DNA of 64,000 nt from Drosophila persimilis (Eukaryota > Arthropoda > Insecta > Diptera > Drosophilidae): assembly GCF_003286085.1 (NCBI RefSeq), contig NW_020825327.1, forward strand, positions 1,736,001 through 1,800,000, read 5' to 3'. Shown here in pieces: positions 52,630-63,923 of the stretch. Every line of letters starts with the position of its first letter. The first letter of the stretch is position 1. The position numbers and the translations under genes are program-made. The notes beneath the pieces were generated by a model that was not told where the DNA came from, searched no databases, and saw only the letters and a program-made list of their open reading frames with translations.

Positions 52630-55600
52630 TTTTTGCATTTGATACTTGGCAACATGGCCGTCAGCCATAGGGTGCTACAGGGGGATAAACGGATGGCGGG
52701 TCGGCTTGCACAACTGTAAACTCGGAATGAGGCGCAGCCACTCCGGGTTAGGACTTCCCCTGTAAACGGGGCGGTCTGTGTCCCACAACCCTAGGATACA
52801 GAGGGTTCCGAGCGAAACGCCACCCGCCGTAACTGTACACACCGGTGGAAGTGCGACTATACTCTCCCCGTGAGGTCGCCTGGAAACAGGTCCTGGTACG
52901 GTCATGTCTCTACTAGAGACGGGCGGAGAGAAGAAAACTCTCAGTGAAATTACCCCAATCTAAGGTGACACTGTTATATGCCAAGAGATGCATGGCCGAG
53001 GGGGGTGCTCGGTCGATAATAGGCGGACTCTGGATACCTGCCAACCCCCAGTTTAAACTGGATGACCTCGGGTGATCCACCCCTTCCCCGCCTACTATGT
53101 CAACTACTCTTAATTTCAACAACAATAAAACCGCAAAGGTGCTCGGTACTCCTCCAAAGTACAAGAGGGACAAGACCCTCTACATCAACGCCTGGGAAAC
53201 CAGGTCCAAGGAAGACAGGGAAGGAGACTCAGTCGGTCCACCGTCTTCAAGCAACATCCGCAGCGAGGTGTAGCCCGAAAAGTCAATCGGGTCCTTCCAA
53301 GTCGAGTGACTCCAAGGGCCAATCGGGTACCGGGGTGTGGGCTAAGCAGAGCGTAATCGCGGCTGGTGAGCGCTCCGAGCGCTTGCTCTGCGGGCCTCTA
53401 CAAGAAGGCGGTAGCTGCCCTCGAGGAGGTCTAACAAAGGGGCCATGCTGGACGCCGTGAAATGGGAAGATGTTCCCAGTCGATAGAGAGCCAACGCATG
53501 GGTCTCGGCTAAGCCTGCAGAGCCTGAGAAGATCCTCAGGTTACTGCAGGTCTGCAACCTCCACCTCTCTACGACCGATTGCAAGGTGGCGAAGACGGAG
53601 AATATCCAAGGGCAGTGGCGCCAGATCATCCTCGTTCTTAATGAGGAGTCCTTGGAGCTCCTCGCGCAAACGGACGAAGTTGTGAATTATGACCACAAGA
53701 AAATTACCATATCCCCCTACTAGCCAGACCTGGAGCTGCCGGAGATCCCGAAGGGGGAAGCCTCGTGTGCGAAGGCCAACCCGGCTTCGGAAGTGGCGTC
53801 AATGGCGTCGACCTAGAGAGCGACCTAGCCAGGGGTCTCAGCCATATCGATGTCGGGGAGTCGAGCTAGAGTCGAGCTGGAGTCCCCCGACAGCGACCTG
53901 GAAATGACAATGGTGACACGGTGAGCCTCAGGAATATCACTAACGCTCCTGCAGATAAACTTCCACCATTGTAACGCAGCATGTGCTGCTCTACTGCTCC
54001 ATCTATCGAAGGGTGGAGCCAACTTAGTCATTATTCAGGATCTCTGGATCCTCGAAAACATGGTCTCCGGTCTGAGGACTCCAGGCTATTAGCTATACGT
54101 AGCTGGAACCGCAGGTAAAATGCGTAACTGCATTCTTGCAAAAATAGAGTTGCACTCAATTTTCCTCCCAAATTTCAGCAATGCAGGCCAAACAGCAGTG
54201 AGCCTCGAAGGCCAGGGGCGCTTACTGAGGATCTGCTCATCTGGGAACGACCAACCCGACCCCCCTCCACATGCGTTCCGGGCGCTAATCGCAGACTGCG
54301 AGGCCAAGGACACTGGCCTAATCGTAGGGTGCGATGCCAATGCACATCACTGCCAGTGGTGAAGCACTGACACTAACGAAAGGGGTGAGTATCTTTTCAA
54401 CTATTTACTGACCACCCAGATGGTCCTATTAAATCGGGGGAGTGATCCCACCTTCATTATTAAAAACCGCAAGGAGTTCCTGGACCTCACACTTTCCTCT
54501 CATGAGATACATGGGAACATCGTATCCTGGAGGGTCCTGGAAGAGCACTCCTCCTCGGACCACAGGTACGTGGAAACCATATTCTCTTTTTCACTACCGA
54601 GACCAGCTCAATTCCGGAACCTCGGGCGGACAAACTGGACTCGGTACTCAGACCACCTCTTTCGTGTTCACCCTGAGACTCCACCTGAGGAGGAGATTTC
54701 CAGGGAGGCAACGACTCATCCTGTTAAAATATTTACCGACGCCTGCAATGAGGCGCTCGATAAATCCTGCCCCTCTGGCACGATCAGAGGCCGGAAGAAA
54801 CCTGAATGGTGAACTCCTAAACTGGAGGATCTCCGGAAAGCCTCCCGGAGACACAGGTAAGGCTGAAAACGTTGAGCGGAACTGGTCAGTCAGGCCGAAT
54901 ACAGTCTGTCAACTTATAATAAAAAACTTAGGAAAGCGAAACGTGCCTCAAATGCGGTCTAGGTGTCAATCCGTGTAAAACGGAACTGGTGCTTTTCAGT
55001 AGGAAGTACAAAGTTCCGGTACTGATTCCCCCTAGACTATGTGGGGAAGCTCTAGTCTTTAGCAACAACGCCAAGTATCTTGGCATAATCCTCGACAGAA
55101 AGCTCGATTGAAAACTGGGCATAGAGGATCGAGTAAAGAAGGCCACAGTGGCCCTTTACACATGCAGGAAAGCAATCGGATTAAAATGGGAAATGACCCG
55201 GTATATAGTTCGGTGGCTATACACCGCCATCATACGACCAATCATGCTCTATGGAGTGGTAGTATGGTGGCCAGCCCTAGACAAAAGAACTTGTCTCAAC
55301 AGACTCAATAGAGTTCAACGCATGGCAGAGCTATGCATAACTGGCGGACTACGCACTACTCCAGGGGAAGCCCTGGATACCGTGCTGAACCTCCTCCCTA
55401 TAGATCTCATGGGTAAGAAGAATTTCCGCCCTCAGAATGAAAGAAGCTTTGGAAAGCGTCCGCTGTTGGGCACTTGGGAGTCCTGACGAGACTCCCGCAT
55501 TTACCGGATAGGATAGATTACTGTATCCCCAGTGATCACCTCTCGACGCCTTTCCAGGTATCAATGCCACCTAAGGAGGACTGGGAGATGGACGAACCAG

Positions 55601-56310
55601 GACCTGGAAGTGCGGTCCACTTCTACACTAATGGCTTAAAGTTAGACGGCCGCGTGGGAGGCGGAGTCTACTCTAGTGAGCTGAGCATTAGTCATTGCTT
55701 CAGGCTCCCGGAGCTATAGTGTGTCCCAAGCGGAGATTAAGGCAATCAAAGAGGCCATTTCTATCGCCACCAAACTACCCCTAGACACTCACGTGGTGAG
55801 CGTTTTCTCGGACAGACAACCAGCTATCAAGGCAATAGGCTCAATATCGTAAAATTCAGCGACTGTAAATGACTACCGCAAGTCTCTGCACGAGATCGCA
55901 GAGCAGTTATACATCTTCCTTATATGGGTCCCCGGACATAGGGACATCGCGGGGAATGATGCCGCCGACGAGCTAGCCAGGCAGGGTACTACGATTCCTT
56001 TCTTATCAGAGTGGGAAAAAGTAGCGATGCCTTTGGCTACTTGCAGGCTTCTCACGCACGAATTGTTCGAGGAAAGTGCAAATAGGAGATGGCAGCAAAC
56101 CGTTTCCTGTAAAGTCTCGAGATTGGCCATATCGATCAAAGAAGCGCTGGACACTGGAAGATAGGAAGGAGTTATCGCTACGTGGAAGAGGAGGAATCGG
56201 TCTCCCTCTTCTTCTGTCATTGCCCGGCCCTTGGAAATCATCGCCATTTCAGACCTGTCCGCCTTAACCATAACGAACCTACCGAGGCGGAGTTACTCAC
56301 GGGCGCTTAA
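52630..56310 (+). mobile_element. LOA-type LINE copy 3
   Basis: A near-identical duplicate of copy 1. It has the same leader (52630-53096), the same ORF1 deletion (about 53382), the same TGA after HHCQW (54360), the same jump from endonuclease to RT thumb (about 54947) and the same Asp-to-Asn change in RNase H (about 55628). It keeps 36 bp near 56118 (KVSRLAISIKE) that copy 1 lost. The shared defects show that copy 1 and copy 3 diverged by duplication, not by two transpositions. Confidence 0.88.
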
Positions 56311-57025
56311 CATAACTCCAATTTAGGCAACAATTTTTTCTGAGCTCGTCGCCACTTTTGACTTGGCAATAGAAGGCTGAAACAATTTGCCCAGCAGTCT
56401 ATTGTCGATTGACAGTCTACTTGGAAGTAATAACGCCGTACTGACAGAACTGAAATGGCTCTGAAAGAGCAAGCAAGTGCTTCCGACCATTTGCGTGCGT
56501 TGTGGAACATATTAATCCCATTGAAGTCCTGCGAGCCACATTTCTTGCAGAAGTATCTAATACAGGTCTAATACAGTCAATGCAACTGATTGGATTACTC
56601 AATTGGTGATAACTGAGGGTATCTTCTTGGGCGTGAACTCAAAAAGTAGCATATCTGTATACAGATTTCATGTGAATCCACTAGCGCACACAAGTTAGAC
56701 CATGTGCATGGGTAATGTGTTTGGTGTCGAGACTGTCCATAAAATCGGTATAATTTGAAGGCCATGTCAAATGTCGAAAGTGACCTCTATTCAGAATCTC
56801 GGTGACTTCATCCTTAACAGTGCGCAGGGTCGCGAGATGCGCCAAGTGATGTAGACAGCGTACTGTTAGGTATTTTACTTACCTGTACATTTTCGTGACA
56901 TCGGCTATTATGGCATACTTGATAGCCTGAAGCGCAACAGCAACATGGATGTGGTAACCCTAGATCCAGTGGTGCACGGGAGAGCGACCAGTAGTATTTA
57001 GGTCCTTTTAAAGGCTTTTAAAGCC
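56311..57025 (-). pseudogene. BEL/Pao-like pol remnant, unit 2
   Basis: A duplicate of 47870-48560, with the same KYAIIADVTKMYR-type segment on the minus strand near 56890-56950 and only a few substitutions. Confidence 0.45.
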
Positions 57026-57029
57026 TTTG

Positions 57030-57964
57030 AAATCATGTGAATTTTCTTTCCCAACTGGTCCAGATATGGTTCCCAGTGCCGTTCTTAAACTTTGTGCGGG
57101 CTCTCTTTGCGTGCCTCTCTTAAAACTGTTCAACCTCTGTCTCGAGATTGGTGATTTTCCCACCATCTGAACAGAATCTTACATAATTCCTATTCATTAA
57201 AAGGGGTCTAAACAGATGTCTCAAACTACTGTTGTATATCCAATTTATCTGCCATTCCTATACCCTTGGAACAAATTATTACTTCTCAGCTCCAACACTT
57301 TTCTAGTTCTCTGTTATCAGAATGACAGCACGGATTTGTAAAACGTCGCTCAGTTTCGTTTAACCTCCTTGAAATTTCCACCTATGTAACTGCCGGATTT
57401 TTAAAACAATGTCGAACTGACGTAGTTTATACTGATTTTAGAAAAGCTTTCGACTCAGTTAATCACAATCTTCCAGTCCACAACATTTAATCTTGCTTAC
57501 CTAGATTTCCGACTAAACTTCTTCTCTGGACTTCTGCGTACCTTTGCAATCGTTCTCAGCGTGTCTGCTCCCAATCTTCTCTTTCTAAACCAGTTTTTGT
57601 CTCTTCGGGTGCGCCTCAAGGTAGCCATCTTGGGCCCTTATTATTTAACCTATTTATCAATGATCTTCCCCAAGTTTTATCTCATTCCCGAGTGCTAATG
57701 TAATATGATGATGTGAAGCTATTTTTTTTTCTATAACGGTCCTGTGTCCCCGTTATTCCTTCAATCGGATCTCGCTCTCAACAATTGGTGTATAATTAAC
57801 GCTCCTCCTCTTAAAATTTCCAAATGTAACGCCATGTAACGTCATTCCATCGTAATAAGCCTTACCTATTAAACTTTTTAATTAATAACATTTCCTTGGA
57901 ACGCCTGTAAAAAATTAATGACTTGGCCATTATCTTTGTACCTAACTTATCTTTTAATTCTCAT
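57030..57964 (+). pseudogene. LINE-B RT fragment, unit 2, cut by BEL/Pao insertion
   Basis: It includes about 210 bp lost from unit 1 (VPSAVLKLCAGSLCVPLLKL; ESYIIPIH, then a stop). RT continues as in unit 1, with the same stop in motif C, and is interrupted at 57964 by the BEL/Pao LTR at a point equivalent to 49297. Confidence 0.82.
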
Positions 57965-58628
57965 TGGTGAGAAATGAGCCTCGTAGTTTTTAATTCAATG
58001 TTCATGTATATTGCGATTGACCTATTTACACGCTCATGATTGTAGTACACCGCCTAAGTAACTATTTTTACGCGCATAGCTGTATTGTTGTTTTGCTCGA
58101 GTCCAGAACATAGCTGTAATGTTCTCACACGCATGGCCAGACCCGCAGCTGCACACGCACACAGCGATGCGTTCCGTTGTTTTGCATTGAAACCGTCGCG
58201 TCGAGTCTTATCGCGTGATCTTTCAATTCCCTTTTGCTCGACTTCTTTTCGCGGAGTTGATGCAGTAGAAACTTCTAGACGAAGCCGCCCGCACGCTTAC
58301 TTTGTACCGCAGTAGAAACTTCTAGACGAAGCCGCCCGCACGCTTACTTTGTACCGCAGTAGAAACTTCTAGACGAAGCCGCCCGCACGCTTAATTTGTA
58401 CCGCAGTAGAAACTTCTAGACGAAGCCGCCCGCACGCTTACTTTGTACCGCAGTAGAAACTTCGAGACGAAGCCGCCCGCACGCATAGTTTGTACCGCCG
58501 CAGAATCGAACCCCCCGCTATTCTTGTAATATAATTGTACTATAACCACCAATATTAAATAATCAATAAATAATAAATAAGCTCAAGATATAAACGATTA
58601 TACAGTCCACTAATTCATAACCATAGCA
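57965..58628 (+). mobile_element. 5' LTR of BEL/Pao element
   Basis: It begins TGGTGAGAAATGAGCC, identical to the start of the 3' LTR at 63924, and ends ...CCATAGCA just before the primer site. Length about 664 bp. The left 77 bases are identical to the visible part of the 3' LTR, which suggests a recent insertion. Confidence 0.85.
58264..58503 (+). repeat. 47-bp tandem repeat in the BEL/Pao LTR (five units)
   Basis: Units start at 58264, 58311, 58358, 58405 and 58452 with the core agtagaaacttctagacgaa and gccgcccgcacgcttactt. They lie within the LTR, where they could act as repeated protein-binding sites. Confidence 0.93.
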
Positions 58629-58633
58629 AATTT

Positions 58634-58653
58634 TGGTCCTTCGAGCCGGATTT
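58634..58653 (+). other. Primer-binding site of BEL/Pao element (tRNA-Tyr type)
   Basis: TGGTCCTTCGAGCCGGATTT is complementary to the 3' end, with CCA, of a Drosophila-type tRNA-Tyr as I know it. It lies five bases after the LTR end. Confidence 0.82.
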
Positions 58654-58709
58654 CCGCGTTTGAGTTTATTTATATACATATTGAGTGATACCGTTACCCG
58701 CTGTTTGCC

Positions 58710-60593
58710 ATGAAGGCCCTAGTGCATCGTCTAATTCAGCAACGTGGGGCCTGCAAATCCCAATTAACTCGCGTGGCTGCGGAGGCTCAAGAGTTTGTAC
58801 AGTCATGTACTTCTGTGCAAACATTAGAGCACAAGTTGGACCGACTTGTTGAAACTTTCAACCGCTTTATGGAGCTGTCTGAAGAGCTGGTCCAATATAA
58901 TGATGAAGAGGAATACGTGGATCCGGATTTGGACATCCCCGAATATGAGAAAAGGTTCTTTAGTGCGCATAGTATCTTCACTGAAGCCATACGTGACCGG
59001 AGCAGTCACGAGAATGAGCACGACAATTCAAATCTACTGCTATCGACCACTGTGGAACGCTTATTTGAGGGACAAACTCAACTTCTGGAGAGGATTCGGG
59101 ACTCATCGGGAACCACAGAGCTGCAGTTCGAGAAAATACGCATTCCGACGTTTTCGGGAAGATACGAGGATTGGTGTCAGTTTAGTGACTTGTTCTTAGG
59201 CTCAGTCGACAAGAAGAGTAGTCTGTCCAAGTGCCAAAAGTTTCATTATTTGAAATCCTATCTGGATGGTGAAGCGTTGTCTCTGATAATACATATTCCC
59301 GTATCGGATGCCAATTACCAGGACGCATGGGAGAGGCTCGAAAATCGCTATAACAAGAAGTCACTGATTGCTCGGTCGTTCATTCAAAACTTTCTTTCGT
59401 TGCCAACCGCAAAGAGTTCAAACATCGCCGAGTTGCGTAAGATAGTCGACACCGCTGACGAAAGTATACGTGGTCTACATGCGCTGAGCTGCGACAGCCG
59501 CGATGTGTGGCTAATCCATATCTTGCTCTCAAAGTTAGATTCGGAATGCAAGGAAGCGTGGGCCACCTCCAGTGAATCGTGCAAGGAAAATGTGACCATA
59601 AATGACCTGTTCGGCTTTGTCTTCGCCCGTTGCGATGCACTTGAGTCTTGTCAAGATCCAAAGCTAATCCAGGATACACACACGGTGCTGAATAAACGTC
59701 GTGCAATTTCTCATCATGTTGACGTGCCAAATACGTCTGCTCGTGATTGTGTATATTGTCACGAGCAACACAGTCTTTATGCGTGCGCTCAATTCAAGGC
59801 TCTGGATGTTGTGGACCGCCGCAAGTTTGCAAGGGATGGTAATTTGTGCTTCAATTGTCTAAGCCGATCTCATCAAGTCAAGGAGTGTAATTCGACAAAC
59901 ACGTGCCGTCTGTGTAAGCTGAGGCACCACACTCTTGTTCATCCAGAGGACATACGCTCTGTCACGGCTTCCGCTGAGGTCAATACATCCGCTGACTCTC
60001 CCGTCCGCTCGTCCAGTTTCCCTGCTGATGCTGATCCTGCCGTGGTCAGCCATCATACATTGGAGAGGAAATTCGTGGCCAAGAGTCAGGCCATATTGCC
60101 AACGATTTTGGCCACTATAGTCGACTCCTGGGGCAACGAGACCACCTGCAGGATACTGTTGGATACTGGTTCAACTATAACGATGGTCGCCGAATCATTT
60201 ATTCAACGAATTGGATTGCCGCGCACCCATGCTCGTATACCAGTGGTTGGTCTAGGCGCAAATCCTGCTGGGGTTACTAGAGGTCGCGCCACATTCACGC
60301 TGCTCTCCCGTACAAGCTCGGCCTCAGTGGTGGTAACAGGTCTGATTATGAACACTTTAACCTCATCGATTCCAGCCCAGAAGATCGAGTCTAACACACC
60401 GATGTGGAAAAGGATTCGTGATCTACCCTTAGCGGACCCTACATTTGGTAAACCAGGCGAAATCGACGTGATTTTAGGAGCTGATCAGCTTTGGAACCTT
60501 TACACTGGACAACGCAAAGAGTTTGGTTCTGACTATCCTATTGCACTTCATACTAATTTTGGTTGGTCATTACAGGCAGCTACCACGCACTAG
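58710..60593 (+). CDS. BEL/Pao Gag-protease
   Basis: A 627-residue open frame. The N-terminal helical part (about 1-120) is followed by the capsid-like domain typical of BEL/Pao Gag (about 140-320; KIRIPTFSGRYEDWCQFSDL). Zinc knuckles lie at about 345-415 (CVYCHEQHSLYAC; CFNCLSRSHQVKEC; CRLCKLRHHTLVH). The aspartic protease begins at about 475 with LLDTGSTITMV and includes GEIDVILGADQLW. It ends after HTNFGWSL at a stop, because the frame shifts near 60565; the next domain continues in another frame. Gag builds the particle and the protease cuts the polyprotein. The ATG at 58710 is the first in frame after the primer site. Confidence 0.9.
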   Translation: MKALVHRLIQQRGACKSQLTRVAAEAQEFVQSCTSVQTLEHKLDRLVETFNRFMELSEELVQYNDEEEYVDPDLDIPEYEKRFFSAHSIFTEAIRDRSSHENEHDNSNLLLSTTVERLFEGQTQLLERIRDSSGTTELQFEKIRIPTFSGRYEDWCQFSDLFLGSVDKKSSLSKCQKFHYLKSYLDGEALSLIIHIPVSDANYQDAWERLENRYNKKSLIARSFIQNFLSLPTAKSSNIAELRKIVDTADESIRGLHALSCDSRDVWLIHILLSKLDSECKEAWATSSESCKENVTINDLFGFVFARCDALESCQDPKLIQDTHTVLNKRRAISHHVDVPNTSARDCVYCHEQHSLYACAQFKALDVVDRRKFARDGNLCFNCLSRSHQVKECNSTNTCRLCKLRHHTLVHPEDIRSVTASAEVNTSADSPVRSSSFPADADPAVVSHHTLERKFVAKSQAILPTILATIVDSWGNETTCRILLDTGSTITMVAESFIQRIGLPRTHARIPVVGLGANPAGVTRGRATFTLLSRTSSASVVVTGLIMNTLTSSIPAQKIESNTPMWKRIRDLPLADPTFGKPGEIDVILGADQLWNLYTGQRKEFGSDYPIALHTNFGWSLQAATTH

Positions 60594-62509
60594 CACATCA
60601 CGCGCACGAAGATCTGGACACTTTGGTTCGATCGTTCATGGACATGGAACGAGTTCAACAAAGTGACGCTACCATTGATGCTAGTGATCCCGCTGAGCAA
60701 CACTTCGTTCATACGCACGCCCGCAGAACCGATGGCGTGTACATCGTCCAATACCCGTTCAAGGAATCTGCCCCTCCGATGTGGTCCACAATGCCACAAG
60801 CACTACGCCGCTTTTCTTCTCTCGAGCGGAAATTTCGAAAATTTCCTGCGCTCAAACAACAGTATGTCAACTTTATGGAGGATTATATACAACGAGGACA
60901 CATGGAAGTGATTCCTTCTACTACCGTAGAAAACGGTCCCGCCAATCACAATTACTTAGCACACCACGCAGTATTTAAACCAGATAGCACCACCACGAAA
61001 TGCCGAGTTTTATTCGATGGCTCTGGGGAGGACTGCAATGGATCTTTACTTAATTCACGACTACACATCGGACCACCTATTCAAAGGGATTTACTTGGAG
61101 TATGTCTACGTTTCCGTCAGCATCGCTATGCGTTTTGTACGGACATTGAAAAAATGTTTAGAGGCATCCTGGTTTCAGAAGATCACACGCATTACCAACG
61201 GATTGTCTGGCGAAAGGAGGAGACTGCTACACTCGATCATTATCGATTGCTGACCGTGACGTATGGTTTAGCGTCTTCGCCGTTCTTGGCTGTTCGAGTT
61301 CTCAAGCAGATCGCGCAAGATCATGCCGATTTGTATCCGAAGGCTGCTGCTGTGCTTGTACGAGACGCGTACGTGGATGATATCCCTACTGGTTGCGATA
61401 GTATCGACGATCTCATTGCACTCAAAGATGAATTAATTTTGCTATTGAGCCAAGCTCAATTTAAACTTCGAAAATGGAGTTCAAACTGTTGGTCACTACT
61501 CAAATCGCTGCCACAGGACATTGTTGAGTATCCACTTGAAGCCCTAGAGGGAAATAGCCCAACTCAATATGTCAAGGTTCTTGGAATACGCTGGGACCCG
61601 GCTGTGGACGAGCTCTCCTTCAAGTTGACCATTCCCGACGCCACAGGGGTTCTGACAAAACGGATTTTGCTGTCCGAGCTTGCCAAGATCTACGATCCAC
61701 TGGGGTTGCTTGCCCCCACAACTGTATTTCTAAAGGTTCTCTTTCAAGATAGTTGGCTGAGCTCGGTCGACTGGAACGAACCACTACCCGCGCAGCTATG
61801 CGCACGGTGGCAACAGTTTGTAGCTGAAGTTAATTTACTGGAAAGCTGTCGCATACCCCGCTACCTATCCTCGCCACTTCAAGCAACGGAGCTGCATGGA
61901 TTCGCCGATGCTTCATCTCATGCATACGCTGCTGTCATCTACAGTCGCGTGAGAGTCAATAATGACTACGCTGTAACACTCATCGCCGCAAAAACCCGGG
62001 TGGCACCCATCAAACCTATCTCCATCCCACGGCTCGAGTTGAATGCCGCCCATCTTCTGTCGAAATTGATGTCTCTGGTTAAGCAAACTCTAACTATTCC
62101 TATTTCCAGTACTTCGTATTGGTCAGACTCCGAAATTGTACTACATTGGCTCTCATCACCCCCACGGACTTGGAACACTTATGTTTGTAATCGCACGGCT
62201 GAGATTCTAGAAGCTTGCCCACGTAGCTGCTGGCAACACATTCGCACTGAGGACAATCCCGCGGACTGTGCATCACGCGGACTTCTACCAAAGGATCTGG
62301 TAGAACATCAACTGTGGTGGAATGGACCACCGTGGCTTTCCCAATCACATCGCACTTGGCCACCTGCTAAGGCCAAGTTCGCACTGTCGACTGAGGACGC
62401 TGAGCGAATGGAAGTAAAGGTCAAGCCCCAAGTTAATCTACACATTTCCAATGAAGGAAATGATCTTAACTGTATGATCAACAAAGTCACATCTCTTGCG
62501 GACACTTAG
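60563..62509 (+). CDS. BEL/Pao reverse transcriptase and RNase H
   Basis: An open frame overlapping the end of Gag-protease; it should be the same polyprotein, separated by a small frameshift. RT landmarks: CRVLFDGSGEDCNGSLLN, motif A YAFCTDIEKMFRGI, YGLASSPFLAVRVL, and the catalytic YVDD at about residue 272 (DAYVDDIPTG). The BEL-type connector (LSELAKIYDPLGLLAPTTVF) and RNase H (LHGFADASSHAYAAVIYSR; SIPRLELNAA; WSDSEIVLHWL; EDNPADCASRG) follow. The catalytic residues I can identify are present. It ends at a stop at 62509, again because of a frame change before the integrase. Confidence 0.9.
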   Translation: MVITGSYHALAHHAHEDLDTLVRSFMDMERVQQSDATIDASDPAEQHFVHTHARRTDGVYIVQYPFKESAPPMWSTMPQALRRFSSLERKFRKFPALKQQYVNFMEDYIQRGHMEVIPSTTVENGPANHNYLAHHAVFKPDSTTTKCRVLFDGSGEDCNGSLLNSRLHIGPPIQRDLLGVCLRFRQHRYAFCTDIEKMFRGILVSEDHTHYQRIVWRKEETATLDHYRLLTVTYGLASSPFLAVRVLKQIAQDHADLYPKAAAVLVRDAYVDDIPTGCDSIDDLIALKDELILLLSQAQFKLRKWSSNCWSLLKSLPQDIVEYPLEALEGNSPTQYVKVLGIRWDPAVDELSFKLTIPDATGVLTKRILLSELAKIYDPLGLLAPTTVFLKVLFQDSWLSSVDWNEPLPAQLCARWQQFVAEVNLLESCRIPRYLSSPLQATELHGFADASSHAYAAVIYSRVRVNNDYAVTLIAAKTRVAPIKPISIPRLELNAAHLLSKLMSLVKQTLTIPISSTSYWSDSEIVLHWLSSPPRTWNTYVCNRTAEILEACPRSCWQHIRTEDNPADCASRGLLPKDLVEHQLWWNGPPWLSQSHRTWPPAKAKFALSTEDAERMEVKVKPQVNLHISNEGNDLNCMINKVTSLADT

Positions 62510-63467
62510 CTATTGCTTTCGGTTCGTACATCGTCTTCATTGCAAGGACCGCCTGTCATCATTTTTATCGTCATGGGAGCTTCAATATGCCCGCTCTAGG
62601 GTAATCAAACATGTCCAGATGGAGTTCTTCCAAGTGGAGTACAGACAGCTGAGCACTGGACAAGCCCTTTCTCAAAAATCCAAGTTGATTCACTACATTC
62701 CATTTGTTGACGACCAAGGAATTCTGCGCGTAGGAGGACGCATTGGAAATTCGATGACAACCTATGACGCAAAACATCCCATACTTCTTCCAAAGGAATC
62801 ACCAGTCGCTGTTTTAATAGTTAGACATCAGCACGTCACATCGTTACACGCTGGAGTCAAATTTATGTTTCACACGTTGAGACAGAAGTATTGGATCCTG
62901 GGAGCCCGTAACATAGTCCGCAAAATTGTATTCAACTGCAAGATATGCTTCCTCCAGCGCAAAGGAACGAGTACACAACTCATGGCTGATCTTCCCGCCT
63001 TTCGCGTTCAGCCCACCCGCTGCTTTCTACATTCTGGACTGGATTGCGCTGGACCAGTTACCATCAAGACGTCAGCAGGTCGGACGCCGAAGTTTGGCAA
63101 AGCTTGGTTTGCCATCTTTGTTTGTCTGTCCACCAAAGCAATTCATATCGAGCTCGTCAGTGATTTGACGACTCCTGCATTTATCGCCGCTTTCAAACGT
63201 TTTTGGTCTCGACGTGGCCCTATATCCGACTTGTACTCGGACAATGGCACAACATTCCATGGAGCCAGAAAGGAACTAACGGAGATGCAACGGATAGCTG
63301 TATCTCAAAGTCAAGACGAGGAAATTGCTAATTTTCTGACGAGTCAGGACATCAAGGACATCAATGACATCAGGACAATTCATTCCGCCGTCTGCCCCGC
63401 ATTTTGGAGGTCTTTGGGAAGCAGGCGTACGATCTATCAAACTCCACCTTCGCCGAGTGATTGGTAG
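62496..63467 (+). pseudogene. BEL/Pao integrase, N-terminal and core part
   Basis: It contains the HHCC zinc domain (VRHQHVTSLHAGVKFMFHTL; CKICFLQRK), the first catalytic Asp (HSGLDCAGPVTIK) and the second (LYSDNGTTFHGARKEL). After IRTIHSAVCPAF the frame is wrong, and the third catalytic residue (Glu in FGGLWEAGVRSIK) lies in the next frame at about 63410. The protein would therefore be cut before its active site is complete. Confidence 0.88.
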
Positions 63468-63900
63468 CAGGTTACTCAACTCTCGCCTACTGTGCGCGCC
63501 CAGCGATCACAGCTTGGATCCCCTTACCCCCGCTCATTTTCTTACAGGTCAACCTCACATGTCGGTGCCGGAGCCGTCCTTGTTAGACGTCAACATTAAC
63601 AGACTGCAGCGTTGGAGACAACTGCAAGCCAAGGTTCAAGGATTCTGGAAACGTTGGAATCTGGAATACCTTACTTGCTTGCAACCTCGCACGAAATGGC
63701 AGCAGGAGTCCAACGACATAACCGTGGACACTCTTGTGGTATTGAAGGAGCCAAATCAACCGCCTAGCAAGTGGCTGCTTGGGCGAATCACCGAAGTTCA
63801 TCCTGGCCAAGACGAGAGGGTTCGAGTGGTCACCGTCAAAACCGCCCGAGGAGTGTACAAGAGGCCTATTACCAAACTTGCTGTGCTTCCCTTGTTCTGA
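63364..63900 (+). pseudogene. BEL/Pao integrase, C-terminal part
   Basis: It continues the integrase in another frame: PPSAPHFGGLWEAGVRSIKL with the catalytic Glu, then a small deletion between RVIGSRLL and LNSRLLCAP-like sequence (about 60 bp shorter than the family pattern), LDPLTPAHFLTGQ, and the C-terminal domain (LQRWRQLQAKVQGFWKRWN; VVLKEPNQPPSKWLLGRI; YKRPITKLAVLPLF). The stop at 63898 precedes the polypurine tract. Confidence 0.85.
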
Positions 63901-63910
63901 ACAGTCGTTC

Positions 63911-63917
63911 AGGGGGG
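63911..63917 (+). other. Polypurine tract of BEL/Pao element
   Basis: The purine run AGGGGGG lies a few bases before the 3' LTR. It is the probable plus-strand primer, comparable to the run before the other BEL/Pao LTR at 33256. Confidence 0.6.
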
Positions 63918-63923
63918 CCGGTA

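Larger units (their letters stand above)
52618..57964. repeat. 8.4-kb tandem segmental duplication, unit 2 (interrupted)
   Basis: It repeats 44176-49297. Differences are few: a 36-bp segment at about 56118 is missing from unit 1, and about 210 bp at 57077-57280 are missing at 48614. The BEL/Pao element starts at 57965 inside it, so the rest of the unit should lie beyond the window. Confidence 0.92.

Noticed and set aside
58264-58503. Possible satellite or CRISPR-like array
   Set aside because: The five 47-bp units are contiguous and lie within an LTR; no spacers.
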